Positions 6,351 through 14,391 of a stretch of DNA of 18,018 nt are shown here, piece after piece. The DNA lies in NCBI GenBank assembly GCA_964613075.1, contig CAZTFV010000018.1, forward strand, positions 1-18,018, read 5' to 3'. The notes beneath the pieces were generated by a model that searched no databases, had not been told where the DNA came from, and saw only the letters and a program-made list of their open reading frames with translations. This DNA is from CAYWEP01 sp964613075 (GTDB lineage Bacteria; Patescibacteriota; Microgenomatia; Levybacterales; UBA12049). Within the stretch, counting starts at the first letter, position 1; every line of letters begins with the position of its first letter. The translations under genes and the position numbers were made by a program.

Positions 6351-9300
6351 TCAATTAATAGGCTTTTGTCTCGTATAAATAGTATTTCGTTCTTCCTGAG
6401 CTGTTGCGAGAAGGCTTGGCAGAACGCCATTGTTTTTGAGGTAACGAAAATACTGCACAAGTTCATGTACGTCAGGAGGTAAAATATGTAATACCTTCCT
6501 CAACTCAATCCCTGGTAGTTCTAAAAGCTCTTTTATTGTTCTTATTCCCCTGAGTCGTTCGTCTTCTGCTCGTGATCTCATTGCCTCTGAGAGGTGTCTA
6601 TCAAGTGCATCATAGAGACTCTCTTCTACAGCAGGATCTAGAAACTTAAGCCCAGCTTGAGTAAGTAAATTTTGATGTTGTCGTAAAAAACCTGCAACCA
6701 TGCTTGGTGTAACACCATCTGTCAATGTTTCTTGAAGAGAGGTCATTCGTTGAATGGATTCATCAGGAACTTGATCTTTTTTTCGCTGCGAAGATATTGG
6801 TAGAATTATCTTTTTCCCATCTGAAAGCTTGATTAATATATTTAGCCTCGCTAGTTTATCCTTGAACTCACTCTGTTCGTGTACAAGATTTATGGCATTG
6901 TAAATCTGTGCTTGATTCACATGAAGACGTTCTGCCAATCTCTTCATATTTTGTGGTGATGGGTTATCCATCCATGCGGAGTAGATTAGAATTGCCTGTT
7001 TATCAGTTAGGCTTGTTCCCGCTAACGAATCAATGTGCGTGACAATATCTTTATATTCTCCGGTCACTAATTCTGGGTACATGCCTGTTAGACGAGTAAG
7101 CTCTGGATTGAAGTCAGAGTCCATTTCCTTATCGTCTAGAGGATAGAAATCACCAGGAAATCTATAGAGAAGAGCATCTTTTACTGCTATTGGAGCATTG
7201 CGATACATGAGCCAGCGGATGAGTTCGTTTGATGTCAAATCATGCGGCAAATCTTCCATCGAAGGTAGCTCTAAAAATAACTCCCCTTTATCTCGTAACA
7301 TTTGACCGAGAGTATAGTATTTTCCAAGATAATCTTTACCGTCTTGTTTTGTTTTCTTCGATAGATCAGAGTTTTTATCATTGAAGAATGCGATGAAATT
7401 CCCAAATGTTTGATCTTCTGAACAATGAGCTATATCAGATTGAAATTCTTCCCAGAATTCATCAGAACCCAATGAGGCAATCCACTCATCACTTGTTATT
7501 TCAGGGCGTATAAATCTCAACCTTTCCTGCATCATATCTTGGGCTTTTCTTATCAGTGGAGTTAATCCTTCTTCATGTGGAAGTGTAGGATTAAATTCAT
7601 TTAAGAAATACACTCCATTTCCCAACGCCCTAGCCAGCGTAAGATACATCGTATGGTAATTTCCTTCTTCTCCTTTGGATATTTCTCTAGGACGATTTCT
7701 ATTGAAGTGCATAAAGAAATGATAAGGTGTCGTATCGGGAGGTGTCATTTGCAGATCTTGTATTAATTGTTCCCAAAATCTGGTTGTATGTAGCTCTTGT
7801 ACATAATCATCTCTAGTTCGATATTCTATCGTTTCTATCAGATTTCTTCGCATTACATCCTGCGCATTCGTTATTGCAGTGATAAGCTCCTGTGGAGCTT
7901 CGTAAACTGCAAATTCACGCAAGAACCGTGAAGGCTTCTCAATACCCATTCCACGCAACGCAATAATATGATTTAAGTATTTGCCTGTTTTAAAATCATC
8001 CTTGTCATACCAATTCGGGACATCTGGGTCAAAAAAACGATAGAATTTACTCTCAGATGCAATATCTTTAGGAACCCTAGCGATATCCTGTGTTAATCCA
8101 TTCCAAAAATCAGTAGTAAATAATTCCATATAATAGGTTTCTTTCGGCCGACATGTTGGAGGGACGAGCTCCTCAGGCTTTGTATACGAAAAAACAATAG
8201 TTCGCGGTACATGCTCAGGAGGAGGAGTTTCTGGAAGACCGTAATAAACAGCTTTGCCGAATGTATGTCGTATGATATTATTCGTTTTGAGGAGATCTGG
8301 GAATACCGCTTCAACTCGTCCTCCAAAAGTTGCTACCAGGTCGGTTGGTCGTTGTGGACCATTTTGTTGAATATGCTCGAGTAGCGCTTGTTTGGTATCA
8401 TCGAGTGGGATCCTTTGCCGGGCTTCTACATACGAATCAATTGCTCTCCCAGCGAGTTCTGGATGAGCCTCCATATAATCTTTCATTTGCGCTAAGGCTG
8501 CTAAAGCCTCTTTATCGCCAGAACAAGCTTTAAGTAGGGGAAGGATAACTGCGTCGACGAACTTACGCCCTTTATCAGTTATCACTGCATCTGATTGTTG
8601 TTCGCCTCCTCGCCATTTTTGCTGTTTGAGAAACCCTACTTCAGTAAGTTCAGAAAGAATCTTATAAATATCTATCTCATCATTTCTTCCAAGTGCTCTT
8701 GCTATGGTTAAAGGGTTTCCGACAGCATTCTCTCGGAAATATCCAACAGTATTTTGACGAAGGCGATTATTTTTAGACGTTACAGGAACATTTTCCTCTT
8801 CTCCAATTCGTTCATAAATTCCCCATCCTTTTACCTCTGTATTCACAGAATCGTATTCGATAAGACCCGTGCTGTTTAGTTCCTGCATATTCTGTTGGAT
8901 CGAGGACTTGGGTAGGCTAGTTCGTCTAATGATATCTGCGACGAAAGTAGGGGAATGATAAGCTGTGAGTAAAATTGCGCAGCGATTGAGATAAACACAC
9001 ATCCCAGCCTCTGAAGCTGTATTTTTAAATCCCAAAAAGTCACTTATTGATACTCCTTCCTGAGATGCCCAGTCAAGAAGGATTGCTGCTGTGTCTTTTC
9101 CTAGCTCTTCACCAAGCGGATTCGTTTCATATGTTGACCTTCCACCCGACGTTCCTTTTTCAACGATTCCTGCTGGTAGCATTGATTTTTTAAAGTACTG
9201 GTTTAGTCTATTGTGATTAGGTATCCAAGTTCCAGGAGGAAGTTGGTCCTCCAATTTTGCGATGATTTCAAATGTCCGTGCGGGTACAGGAGACACTCCG

Positions 9301-9503
9301 TAGAGTAATACTGCGCATTTAGGGTCAGCGTTACCCAGTGCAAAGAGCATTCGATCAAATGTTTCAAGCCCTTGTTCTGTTACTTCTACATTTTGTTGAG
9401 GGATAACTTTTCTTAAGGGGCCAAGATTGGCAGGCTGCCATTCTGAGATTGTGCGAGTAGGTCTTTCAGATGATTTGAGTGTATTTCTTAATTCAGGACG
9501 CAT
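6351..9503 (-). CDS. 1050-residue protein: winged helices plus three FW repeats, unknown function
   Basis: No known family was recognised. Visible parts in order: an N-terminal domain (1-160); a winged-helix-like unit at about 172-235 (TFVADIIRRTSLPKSSIQQN, then LNSTGLIEYDS); a second at about 250-325 (PLTIARALGRNDEIDIYKIL); a third at about 368-425 (RPTDLVATFGGRVEAVFPDL). Three tandem repeats of about 80-105 residues begin near 457, 567 and 673. Each has a FW pair followed by LxxDI or similar, then FxxFF, then G-K/N-Y, an LR/LA turn and FLxEF; repeats 1 and 2 end in AQDxM. A further HTH lies near 832-880 (PQNMKRLAERLHVNQAQIYN), and a helical C terminus follows. There is no signal peptide or membrane helix, so it is probably cytoplasmic. 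Several winged helices suggest a DNA-binding regulator or scaffold. Start ATG 9503 is the first Met of a long open frame. Confidence 0.8.
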   Translation of the reverse strand: MRPELRNTLKSSERPTRTISEWQPANLGPLRKVIPQQNVEVTEQGLETFDRMLFALGNADPKCAVLLYGVSPVPARTFEIIAKLEDQLPPGTWIPNHNRLNQYFKKSMLPAGIVEKGTSGGRSTYETNPLGEELGKDTAAILLDWASQEGVSISDFLGFKNTASEAGMCVYLNRCAILLTAYHSPTFVADIIRRTSLPKSSIQQNMQELNSTGLIEYDSVNTEVKGWGIYERIGEEENVPVTSKNNRLRQNTVGYFRENAVGNPLTIARALGRNDEIDIYKILSELTEVGFLKQQKWRGGEQQSDAVITDKGRKFVDAVILPLLKACSGDKEALAALAQMKDYMEAHPELAGRAIDSYVEARQRIPLDDTKQALLEHIQQNGPQRPTDLVATFGGRVEAVFPDLLKTNNIIRHTFGKAVYYGLPETPPPEHVPRTIVFSYTKPEELVPPTCRPKETYYMELFTTDFWNGLTQDIARVPKDIASESKFYRFFDPDVPNWYDKDDFKTGKYLNHIIALRGMGIEKPSRFLREFAVYEAPQELITAITNAQDVMRRNLIETIEYRTRDDYVQELHTTRFWEQLIQDLQMTPPDTTPYHFFMHFNRNRPREISKGEEGNYHTMYLTLARALGNGVYFLNEFNPTLPHEEGLTPLIRKAQDMMQERLRFIRPEITSDEWIASLGSDEFWEEFQSDIAHCSEDQTFGNFIAFFNDKNSDLSKKTKQDGKDYLGKYYTLGQMLRDKGELFLELPSMEDLPHDLTSNELIRWLMYRNAPIAVKDALLYRFPGDFYPLDDKEMDSDFNPELTRLTGMYPELVTGEYKDIVTHIDSLAGTSLTDKQAILIYSAWMDNPSPQNMKRLAERLHVNQAQIYNAINLVHEQSEFKDKLARLNILIKLSDGKKIILPISSQRKKDQVPDESIQRMTSLQETLTDGVTPSMVAGFLRQHQNLLTQAGLKFLDPAVEESLYDALDRHLSEAMRSRAEDERLRGIRTIKELLELPGIELRKVLHILPPDVHELVQYFRYLKNNGVLPSLLATAQEERNTIYTRQKPIN

Positions 9504-9783
9504 ACAATAGAAGAGATGATTGGAGCAGAGGCATTAATTGGTTTTAAACTCCTTGGTCTGGATGATATATTCTTCCTCTTATACTATATAAGAAAGAAAA
9601 GGAAGTATATTTTTCAAAACTAGCTTCAATTATAGCAAATTCCTGGAGGTACGCGTACCCCCTAAAATAATACGTATACTTTTACCGAGGTAAGCCACTT
9701 TTTGTCTCAGCCTTTTTCTTTGCACTACCATTCTGTTGTCTGATTACCACCTTCCATGTGGTTTAGCTTGGCACCTCCAACCT
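9504..9783. other. Intergenic region with two palindromes and a family A repeat
   Basis: No gene is seen in these 280 bases. TCTTATA-CTA-TATAAGA (9577-9593) is a perfect inverted repeat that on the minus strand contains TATAGT, a possible -10 for the 1050-residue gene. GGAGGTACGCGTACCCCC (9645-9662) has a perfect 12-base palindromic centre, GGTACGCGTACC, with one mismatch pair further out. A family A repeat fills 9743-9778. The palindromes may be operators; nothing visible proves it. Confidence 0.5.
9743..9778. repeat. Hairpin repeat family A copy
   Basis: The inverted repeat CCAC-CTTCCAT-GTGG (9747-9761) is followed by TTTAGCTTGGCACCTCC. Thirty-two bases from 9743 are identical to those starting at 12816. 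It lies just past the 3' end of the dehydrogenase gene. Confidence 0.85.
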
Positions 9784-11081
9784 TTACCATCTCACTCCCG
9801 TTACATACTGCGCAGCATTAGGGCGTAGTCGTATTGCTCGCTTGATACTCTCATCTTTCCCAAAGAATGCTTCGTTGGCATCCATAAGTGAGAAACTCGT
9901 GTTTACCAATCTTCGATACCAAATTTGGATGTTTCTGAGCGCAGATACAGCTTTTCTCGTTTGTTCAAATGTTGCCCAGAAAGGAGCATGGTAGTTAACA
10001 TCATCTAAAGGTATCGTTACATTAGTTGGTAAACCAAGTTCAACGAAATATCCGCCAGGTGTTATTGAGCGACGGGCATCATGCATGCTTTTTTCACTGC
10101 CAATGCAATCAAATACTATTTGGTATCCATTTCCGGTTGTGGTATCTTTGGGTGTATAGCCATACTCACTGATGACATTTGCTTGAAATTGGTATTTTGC
10201 AAGAACATCCACGCTTCCTTCTGGCACAACAATTTGTTTTAATATATCCATAACAGAAAAACCAATTGGTCCAAGACCGATAATAAGTACGCGAGGAGGG
10301 CGACCGTCGCCTTGTAGTTGATCTTTTACTGGTTCCACACCATTTATTGCACACGCATATGCGTCAGTTAATACTGCAAGCTGTGGGTTCATACCTTCAG
10401 GGAGTGGGATAAACTGATTTTTGTGGGCAATAAGCGCACTACTAAATCCTCCACCAAGATCCTTTCCATTCATTGTTGTTACTCCTGTGCCGAGTGCCAG
10501 CCCACGAACTGGACCCTCCTGGAATTTATCACATTCGTTTTGTCTTCCTTTAAGGCAGTGTGCGCAGTGTTGACTAGGATCATCAAATTTAAATTCACAG
10601 GAGATTATTGGGTAGAGCACACCAAGCCGCCCTTCTTCATTGAGCGCTACAATTTCATGCCCATGGGAAAACCTCTGAGGATCCGTCTTTGGTTTTCATC
10701 CCAGCCAAAAATCCGCTGTATGACGCGGACATGTTTAGCGAGATTTTCAGGCGGAACATTGGGGAGGTTTAATAGTGCGCTTTTTTCCATATCCAACTTG
10801 ACAATTTTTCTGTCACTTCCACAGACACCTGTAATAAGCGGCCGAAAAAGCTCGCCATTTGCTCCTAAAATACGTGGATCGGGAATAGGTATTTCACTAA
10901 CCTGCATGAAGGGATGCGAGTCTGCATAAGTTTTAAGAAGAGGTAAAACCCTTGGCCAATCAAGAATATTGCTTGGGAGTTGGGGTGTTTTAAATACAAG
11001 CGCTTTTTGCCGAGGCTCTGCTTCGCGAGATTCAGCAATAGGTGCAACATAACGACCATAGTGAAGACTCAATATTTCCAT
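9784..11081 (-). pseudogene. Zinc-type medium-chain dehydrogenase, split by one frameshift
   Basis: Two frames together encode one protein of about 432 residues. The first frame (ATG 11081 to TAG 10647) carries the GroES-like start with GVCGSD, where C87 is the likely catalytic zinc ligand. It then goes out of frame. The second frame supplies the missing FSHGHEIVALNEEG (second catalytic zinc site), the cysteine-rich segment HCAHCLKGRQNEC (structural zinc) and a Rossmann motif, GLGPIG. A single A restored in the A-run at 10693-10696 would join DEKPKTDPQRFSHGHE. The family oxidises alcohols or sugars with NAD(P); glucose-dehydrogenase-like members are closest in layout. Substrate is unknown. 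ATG 11081 was chosen because TATACT lies at 11096-11101, 14 bases upstream. The indel may be real or an assembly error. Confidence 0.82.
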
Positions 11082-11095
11082 ATGTTTTCGTCTGC

Positions 11096-11101
11096 AGTAT
11101 A
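11096..11101 (-). promoter_or_regulatory. -10 box of the dehydrogenase gene
   Basis: TATACT on the minus strand ends 14 bases before ATG 11081, implying a leader of roughly seven bases. It rules out the in-frame GTG at 11117 as the start. Confidence 0.45.
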
Positions 11102-11148
11102 TCAAAAAGCCCGACACAACACTTTTTCGGAAAGAAAAGAGTAGCAGT

Positions 11149-11730
11149 TTACAGTTCTAATTTAGTTGGAGTTACTTCCAAAGAGCGTCTCACTTTTGTA
11201 TAAAAAGGCATAAATCCATCATAGAAACCTCGAAGAGTGTGTCGTCTATTTTCAGGTACTTCTATTTGAGCTGTAAAATCTGCAATATATCCTCCAAATT
11301 CAGGTACAATTGCGTCTACAATGTTCAGAAAAAAGCCTAATCCAGAATCAGCCTGAACTCCATCTCTTGTAGTTGCTCGCTCCAATACCCACGCTTCATT
11401 ATTCCATCTAGGATCATTAAAAACTCTATCTGCAATTCCTTTATGTGTTTCTACATCATCTGGTGCAATTTCAACAACAATACCTCTCGCTTGTAACTCT
11501 CTTGTCATCACGGAATAAGATAATGCTGAAGATATACTATATGAATACCAGAACTCGCCTTGTTCTTTTGCGGTTTGTGCAAGATAGCCATATAAGGGAG
11601 GATGTTGTTCTCTTACCTTTGCCATTGTTAGTTTTGCAAATTCCAAAGTTTCATCATAGCTATCAGCTTCCTCCATTACAGCTTCTACTATTTCGGGGGT
11701 AATAATAAATTTTGGAGCTTCTGAACTCAT
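11149..11730 (-). CDS. Orphan protein, 193 residues
   Basis: No family was recognised. From ATG 11730 the product begins MSSEAPKFIITPEIVEAVME and is acidic, mixed helix and strand, with no signal peptide or membrane helix. Notable segments are the aromatic stretch GEFWYSYSISSALSYSVMTR and a C-terminal FYDGFMPFYTKVRRSLE. A second in-frame ATG at 11754 would add eight residues, but a likely -10 (TATGAT, minus strand 11758-11763) lies only three bases upstream of it, so 11730 is preferred. The gene is divergent from the orphan at 11803, with only 72 bases between starts, so both promoters share that interval. It ends 67 bases before the dehydrogenase start. Confidence 0.6.
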   Translation of the reverse strand: MSSEAPKFIITPEIVEAVMEEADSYDETLEFAKLTMAKVREQHPPLYGYLAQTAKEQGEFWYSYSISSALSYSVMTRELQARGIVVEIAPDDVETHKGIADRVFNDPRWNNEAWVLERATTRDGVQADSGLGFFLNIVDAIVPEFGGYIADFTAQIEVPENRRHTLRGFYDGFMPFYTKVRRSLEVTPTKLEL

Positions 11731-11789
11731 ATTAAAATTAAGGCAGTAACGCATTTTATCATACGAATTCAAAATGGAGTTTTATGGGA

Positions 11790-11795
11790 TATAAT
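11790..11795 (+). promoter_or_regulatory. TATAAT -10 box, leaderless-type promoter
   Basis: A perfect TATAAT ends seven bases before ATG 11803, so the predicted transcript begins at or one base before the start codon. No Shine-Dalgarno site lies between. Confidence 0.6.
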
Positions 11796-11802
11796 ACGCA
11801 GT

Positions 11803-12300
11803 ATGACTTTAGAACATGACGATGAACAGAAAGCACTTGATGAGGCGTCAAGTATTCTTGAGGAAACCAGACTTCGTGACGTTGAAGTTCCTTTAGGGGT
11901 AGCATACTGGGTAGGTATGTCGCTGGTTACAACATTACCCAAAGATGAAGGTGATGATAGACAAGAAGTATCTTCCAAAATAGTTTCAAAATTGGAAAAG
12001 GTAATCCCTACAGAGTTGATTGAGGTGGGTAATGAAGACTACAAAGGCGACTTATCTGCAATGACAACAGTTCCTTTAAGTCAAAGAGATGTGGAATATA
12101 TTGGTCAAGCTGTTTTATCTCTTCCTACTGGAAGAAGGATAATAGAAGCACTCCCTATTGACCCAAGTGATAGAGCTGAACTTGAAGGGTTTAGGAATAA
12201 GCAATTGAGAGCTTTTTTGGGCCTCTATCACGCATTTGCAAGAGTTGGTGGAAGGACAAATCCAAATACTAAAATTGCTGTTGAGCAAGAATTAAGCTAA
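11803..12300 (+). CDS. Orphan acidic protein, 165 residues
   Basis: No family was recognised. The protein starts MTLEHDDEQKALDEASSILE, is strongly acidic at its N terminus and mostly helical. A central segment reads VPLGVAYWVGMSLVTTLP, and the C-terminal half is helical (RDVEYIGQAVLSLPTGRRII). There is no signal peptide; the hydrophobic stretch at about 30-44 is short and probably buried rather than membrane-spanning. It is the only plus-strand gene in a run of minus-strand genes. It converges on the caspase-like candidate with 15 bases between stop codons. A TATAAT box seven bases upstream supports both the start and independent expression. Confidence 0.6.
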   Translation: MTLEHDDEQKALDEASSILEETRLRDVEVPLGVAYWVGMSLVTTLPKDEGDDRQEVSSKIVSKLEKVIPTELIEVGNEDYKGDLSAMTTVPLSQRDVEYIGQAVLSLPTGRRIIEALPIDPSDRAELEGFRNKQLRAFLGLYHAFARVGGRTNPNTKIAVEQELS

Positions 12301-12315
12301 TACTTTCGAGCTTTA

Positions 12316-12813
12316 TCAAGTTCCTATAATCCTTCTTATTCTCTTATAATTACCTTCTAAATATCCTTGATTAGGAACATATAGCCTTATTAAACCCGGT
12401 GTATGTACCATTGCTGGAAAACTGCCAGCTAATCTTCCAGCGTGCATTACAAGGGATTGCTGTGAAGCAACTTCACTTCCCATTGGATTGCAAGAAGTAA
12501 TCATAAGGGCGGCGGTAGTTCCGTCCATTTCATCAACCCACTCCTGTATTGTTCTTGCTGGTTGGTCATTTTCGTAATAAACCCATTGCTCATCTTGGAA
12601 ACCACCATGAGCTTCTAAAATAACTGCACCATTTAATCCTGTTCTATTTTGCCAAACTTCTAGCAATTCCCGAACCATAACCCTTTTAGTAAACATACGG
12701 ACAAGATGGCCTTTGTGGATTTCGCCCCAGTTTTCATCAAAAGCGGATTGATGTAGGCTTAACATATCTTCCGCTGTTTGGATACGAAAAGCTCCATGTT
12801 CAATTTCTCTCAT
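12316..12813 (-). CDS. Orphan protein with caspase-like His-Gly / Ser-Cys arrangement
   Basis: The 165-residue product has two hydrophobic strands ending in possible catalytic residues: AVILEAHGG (H69-G70) and AALMITSCNP (C108). About 38 residues lie between them. A strand followed by HG and, later, a strand followed by [S/A]C is the hallmark of clan CD peptidases (caspases, CHAT, clostripain). Residues 141-150 (LIRLYVPNQG) could be a further strand. The match is by pattern, not by a recognised family, so peptidase activity is a hypothesis. The protein is small for the fold, and neither a pro-domain nor a signal peptide is present. A family A hairpin lies directly upstream of the start, in the likely leader. 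A fold prediction would settle the question. Confidence 0.5.
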   Translation of the reverse strand: MREIEHGAFRIQTAEDMLSLHQSAFDENWGEIHKGHLVRMFTKRVMVRELLEVWQNRTGLNGAVILEAHGGFQDEQWVYYENDQPARTIQEWVDEMDGTTAALMITSCNPMGSEVASQQSLVMHAGRLAGSFPAMVHTPGLIRLYVPNQGYLEGNYKRIRRIIGT

Positions 12814-12815
12814 GA

Positions 12816-12847
12816 ATTACCACCTTCCATGTGGTTTAGCTTGGCAC
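12816..12847. repeat. Hairpin repeat family A copy
   Basis: The inverted repeat CCAC-CTTCCAT-GTGG (12820-12834) and its tail are identical over 32 bases to the copy at 9743. It starts two bases before the ATG of the caspase-like gene (read on the minus strand), so it probably lies in that gene's leader. Confidence 0.85.
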
Positions 12848-12907
12848 TCGAACATTTTACCAAACAACTCAAGAGCAATTTTATATTCCAAATTTTATGT
12901 AGAACAG

Positions 12908-13426
12908 TTATGCAGTAGCGGTTAATGCCTCGTACATATTTCTCACTCCAGCTACAGCTTTTCTCGCACCGGTAAGTGCCAACGTTCCTTCAGTAAATTC
13001 CGCTCTTGCCATTTCATTAAGCCAGGAAGCCCCACTAGGATCTATATCAAGGATACCTCGAACGCTTCGAGTAGTAACTACTCTATCTCTAAACATACGT
13101 GCTAATTCGGAATCCATAATATGCTCGTCCTCTTGTGCGACACGCACTTCAGCTATTGCCTTCATTCGAACGTACCATTGCCTGACGAGACTAAATCCTT
13201 CTGTAAACGAAAAATTGCTGGGTAAAGAGAGGTCTGGAATATCATCACGCGTTAACTCATAAATTTCTGCAAGCTCGCCATTTGGGTCAGCCACTGCTCC
13301 ATTTTGCCTATACCAGTCCCATACCTTACTACTATCTCTATTTAAAGCGCCTAAAATAAGTGAATAGGGAGAACTTTCTGTTCCACCTTCCTGTCTCATT
13401 TGCGCAACTCGTCTTTCAAGGGACAT
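12908..13426 (-). CDS. Orphan protein, 172 residues
   Basis: No family was recognised. From ATG 13426 the protein begins MSLERRVAQMRQEGGTESSP and is predicted mainly helical, with no signal peptide or membrane helix. A segment FTEGFSLVRQWYVRMKAIAE is followed by an acidic patch and an Arg-rich stretch (RMFRDRVVTTRSVRGIL). The C terminus ends in an amphipathic helix. In-frame ATGs also lie at 13435 and further upstream. The TATAAA at 13436-13441 abuts ATG 13435 but leaves nine bases before 13426, which is why the latter was chosen. It is one of four small unknown genes in a row, and the next minus-strand gene is the caspase-like candidate. Confidence 0.55.
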   Translation of the reverse strand: MSLERRVAQMRQEGGTESSPYSLILGALNRDSSKVWDWYRQNGAVADPNGELAEIYELTRDDIPDLSLPSNFSFTEGFSLVRQWYVRMKAIAEVRVAQEDEHIMDSELARMFRDRVVTTRSVRGILDIDPSGASWLNEMARAEFTEGTLALTGARKAVAGVRNMYEALTATA

Positions 13427-13492
13427 CGGCTGCATTTTATAATTTAAGAGCAGCAAAGTCAACTATAGGACTTTTTCAGCTGTAGGGGATAT

Positions 13493-13554
13493 GTTCGAAT
13501 CCAAGGTGGAACTTTTGCTGGTATTAGTTGATTCATGCTGAGCTTGTCGAAGTA
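13493..13554. repeat. T-loop-like 12-mer and a family B hairpin arm
   Basis: GTTCGAATCCAA (13493-13504) recurs exactly at 13976-13987; it is similar to a tRNA T-loop but no tRNA fits either site. A family B unit, GCTGAGCTTGTCGAAGTA, lies at 13537-13554. No gene is seen between 13427 and 13568. Confidence 0.4.
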
Positions 13555-13568
13555 CTATGTGGGCACTT

Positions 13569-13940
13569 TTATTCTTTGAATTCTACTCGTATCGCGTGAT
13601 AGGGAATAGTACCATCTATATTCTCAACTGCATGTAAACCTTCCGGCTCTAACCACTCTATAAATGGATTCTTTGCATTAATTTCTCTTCTTGGAAATTC
13701 CTTAGCTTTTCCATTAGCATCGTAATAGCGTATTCTAGCTGATGAATTAACAATCATTACGCTTGACCACCTGTGAGTATGCATAGGTTCTTTTACACCT
13801 GGAGGGATACTGACTTCTACAATCCTTACTCTATCATTTTCTAATTTAATATGATGAGAATCAGGTGCAGCAATAACTGCATCTAAGGTATCACTCCATG
13901 GCCATTCTTGTAAGTTGTTACTTCTCTCAGACTTTGTCAT
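13569..13940 (-). CDS. Cupin-like protein, 123 residues
   Basis: The sequence carries a run typical of small cupins: DAVIAAPDSHHIKLENDRVR, then VEVSIPPGVKEPMHTHRWSS. The HTH motif (H54, H56) offers two metal ligands, and a later LHAVEN (H103) matches the second cupin motif. Length and both ends look normal. Function within the family is not defined; metal-dependent enzymes and small-molecule-binding proteins share the fold. It differs clearly in sequence from the cupin at 5121, so the two are not a recent duplication. ATG 13940 follows an extended -10 (TGCTATAAT) by 11 bases. An in-frame TTG at 13952 overlaps the -10 box and is rejected as the start. Confidence 0.85.
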   Translation of the reverse strand: MTKSERSNNLQEWPWSDTLDAVIAAPDSHHIKLENDRVRIVEVSIPPGVKEPMHTHRWSSVMIVNSSARIRYYDANGKAKEFPRREINAKNPFIEWLEPEGLHAVENIDGTIPYHAIRVEFKE

Positions 13941-13951
13941 GAACTTATTCA

Positions 13952-13957
13952 ATTATA
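13952..13957 (-). promoter_or_regulatory. Extended -10 promoter of the second cupin
   Basis: On the minus strand TGCTATAAT forms an extended -10 with no good -35, 11 bases before ATG 13940. The leader would be about four bases and has no Shine-Dalgarno site. Confidence 0.55.
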
Positions 13958-14016
13958 GCAAAGTTAAGGTTGATAGTTCGAATCCAAATAACTGTTTGTA
14001 AGAAGAAACTGTAAAG

Positions 14017-14285
14017 CTATAATTTTTTTAACAATTCTAAATCACCTGCAATTAGTGCCTCCTTTCTTTCTTTTGTCCATTTTTTACCTGGAATTCACGA
14101 TTCATCGCGGTTTTAATATCTAAGTATGTTTCTGAATAAGCTAATGATACTGGTTTTTTAGCTCTTAGGTATTTAGCGCCTTTTGAGGGGCTAGTATTAT
14201 GTTCCTTCAATCTCTTGTCTAAGTTTGTCGTTATTCCACAGTAGAGAGAATTATCTGAACAACGGAGAATATAGAAGTGGTACAT
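14017..14285 (-). pseudogene. GIY-YIG nuclease gene with a poly-A frameshift
   Basis: From ATG 14285 the protein opens with a GIY-YIG domain: YHFYILRCSDNSLYCGITTN, then LDKRLKEHN and SETYLDIKTAMNREFQVK. The frame then ends early at 14052. The next frame supplies the usual tail, KKWTKERKEALIAGDLELLK, to a TAG at 14017-14019. Adding one A to the six-A run at 14080-14085 joins them into about 90 residues, a normal length. The family cleaves DNA through the GIY-YIG fold, and members of this size are common and of unclear role in CPR. TAAAAT (14296-14301) lies ten bases upstream, supporting ATG 14285. The upstream in-frame MSERSESK stretch is read-through of a family B repeat. Confidence 0.75.
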
Positions 14286-14299
14286 AGAAATGGGAATTT

Positions 14300-14390
14300 T
14301 ACCTTTCGACTCACTTCGTTCGCTCAAGGCCTTCGATTCTATTAACGGCTATAGCCCTGAGTGAGTGCAATTTATTGCACGAATCGAAGG
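14300..14390. repeat. Hairpin repeat family B, two units
   Basis: A degenerate unit (TCGACTCACTTCG...) covers 14306-14335. A fuller one, with a CCCTGAG arm at 14353 and a TCGAAGGG arm ending near 14390, encloses a second perfect stem, GTGCAATTTATTGCAC. It separates the frameshifted GIY-YIG gene from the tRNA locus. Confidence 0.7.
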
Positions 14391-14391
14391 G

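Noticed and set aside
13493..13987. tRNA genes at the two GTTCGAATCCAA sites (13493 and 13976)
   Set aside because: Only the T-loop-like 12-mer is present. No T stem, anticodon arm or acceptor pairs around either site. They could be old remnants, but nothing supports that.
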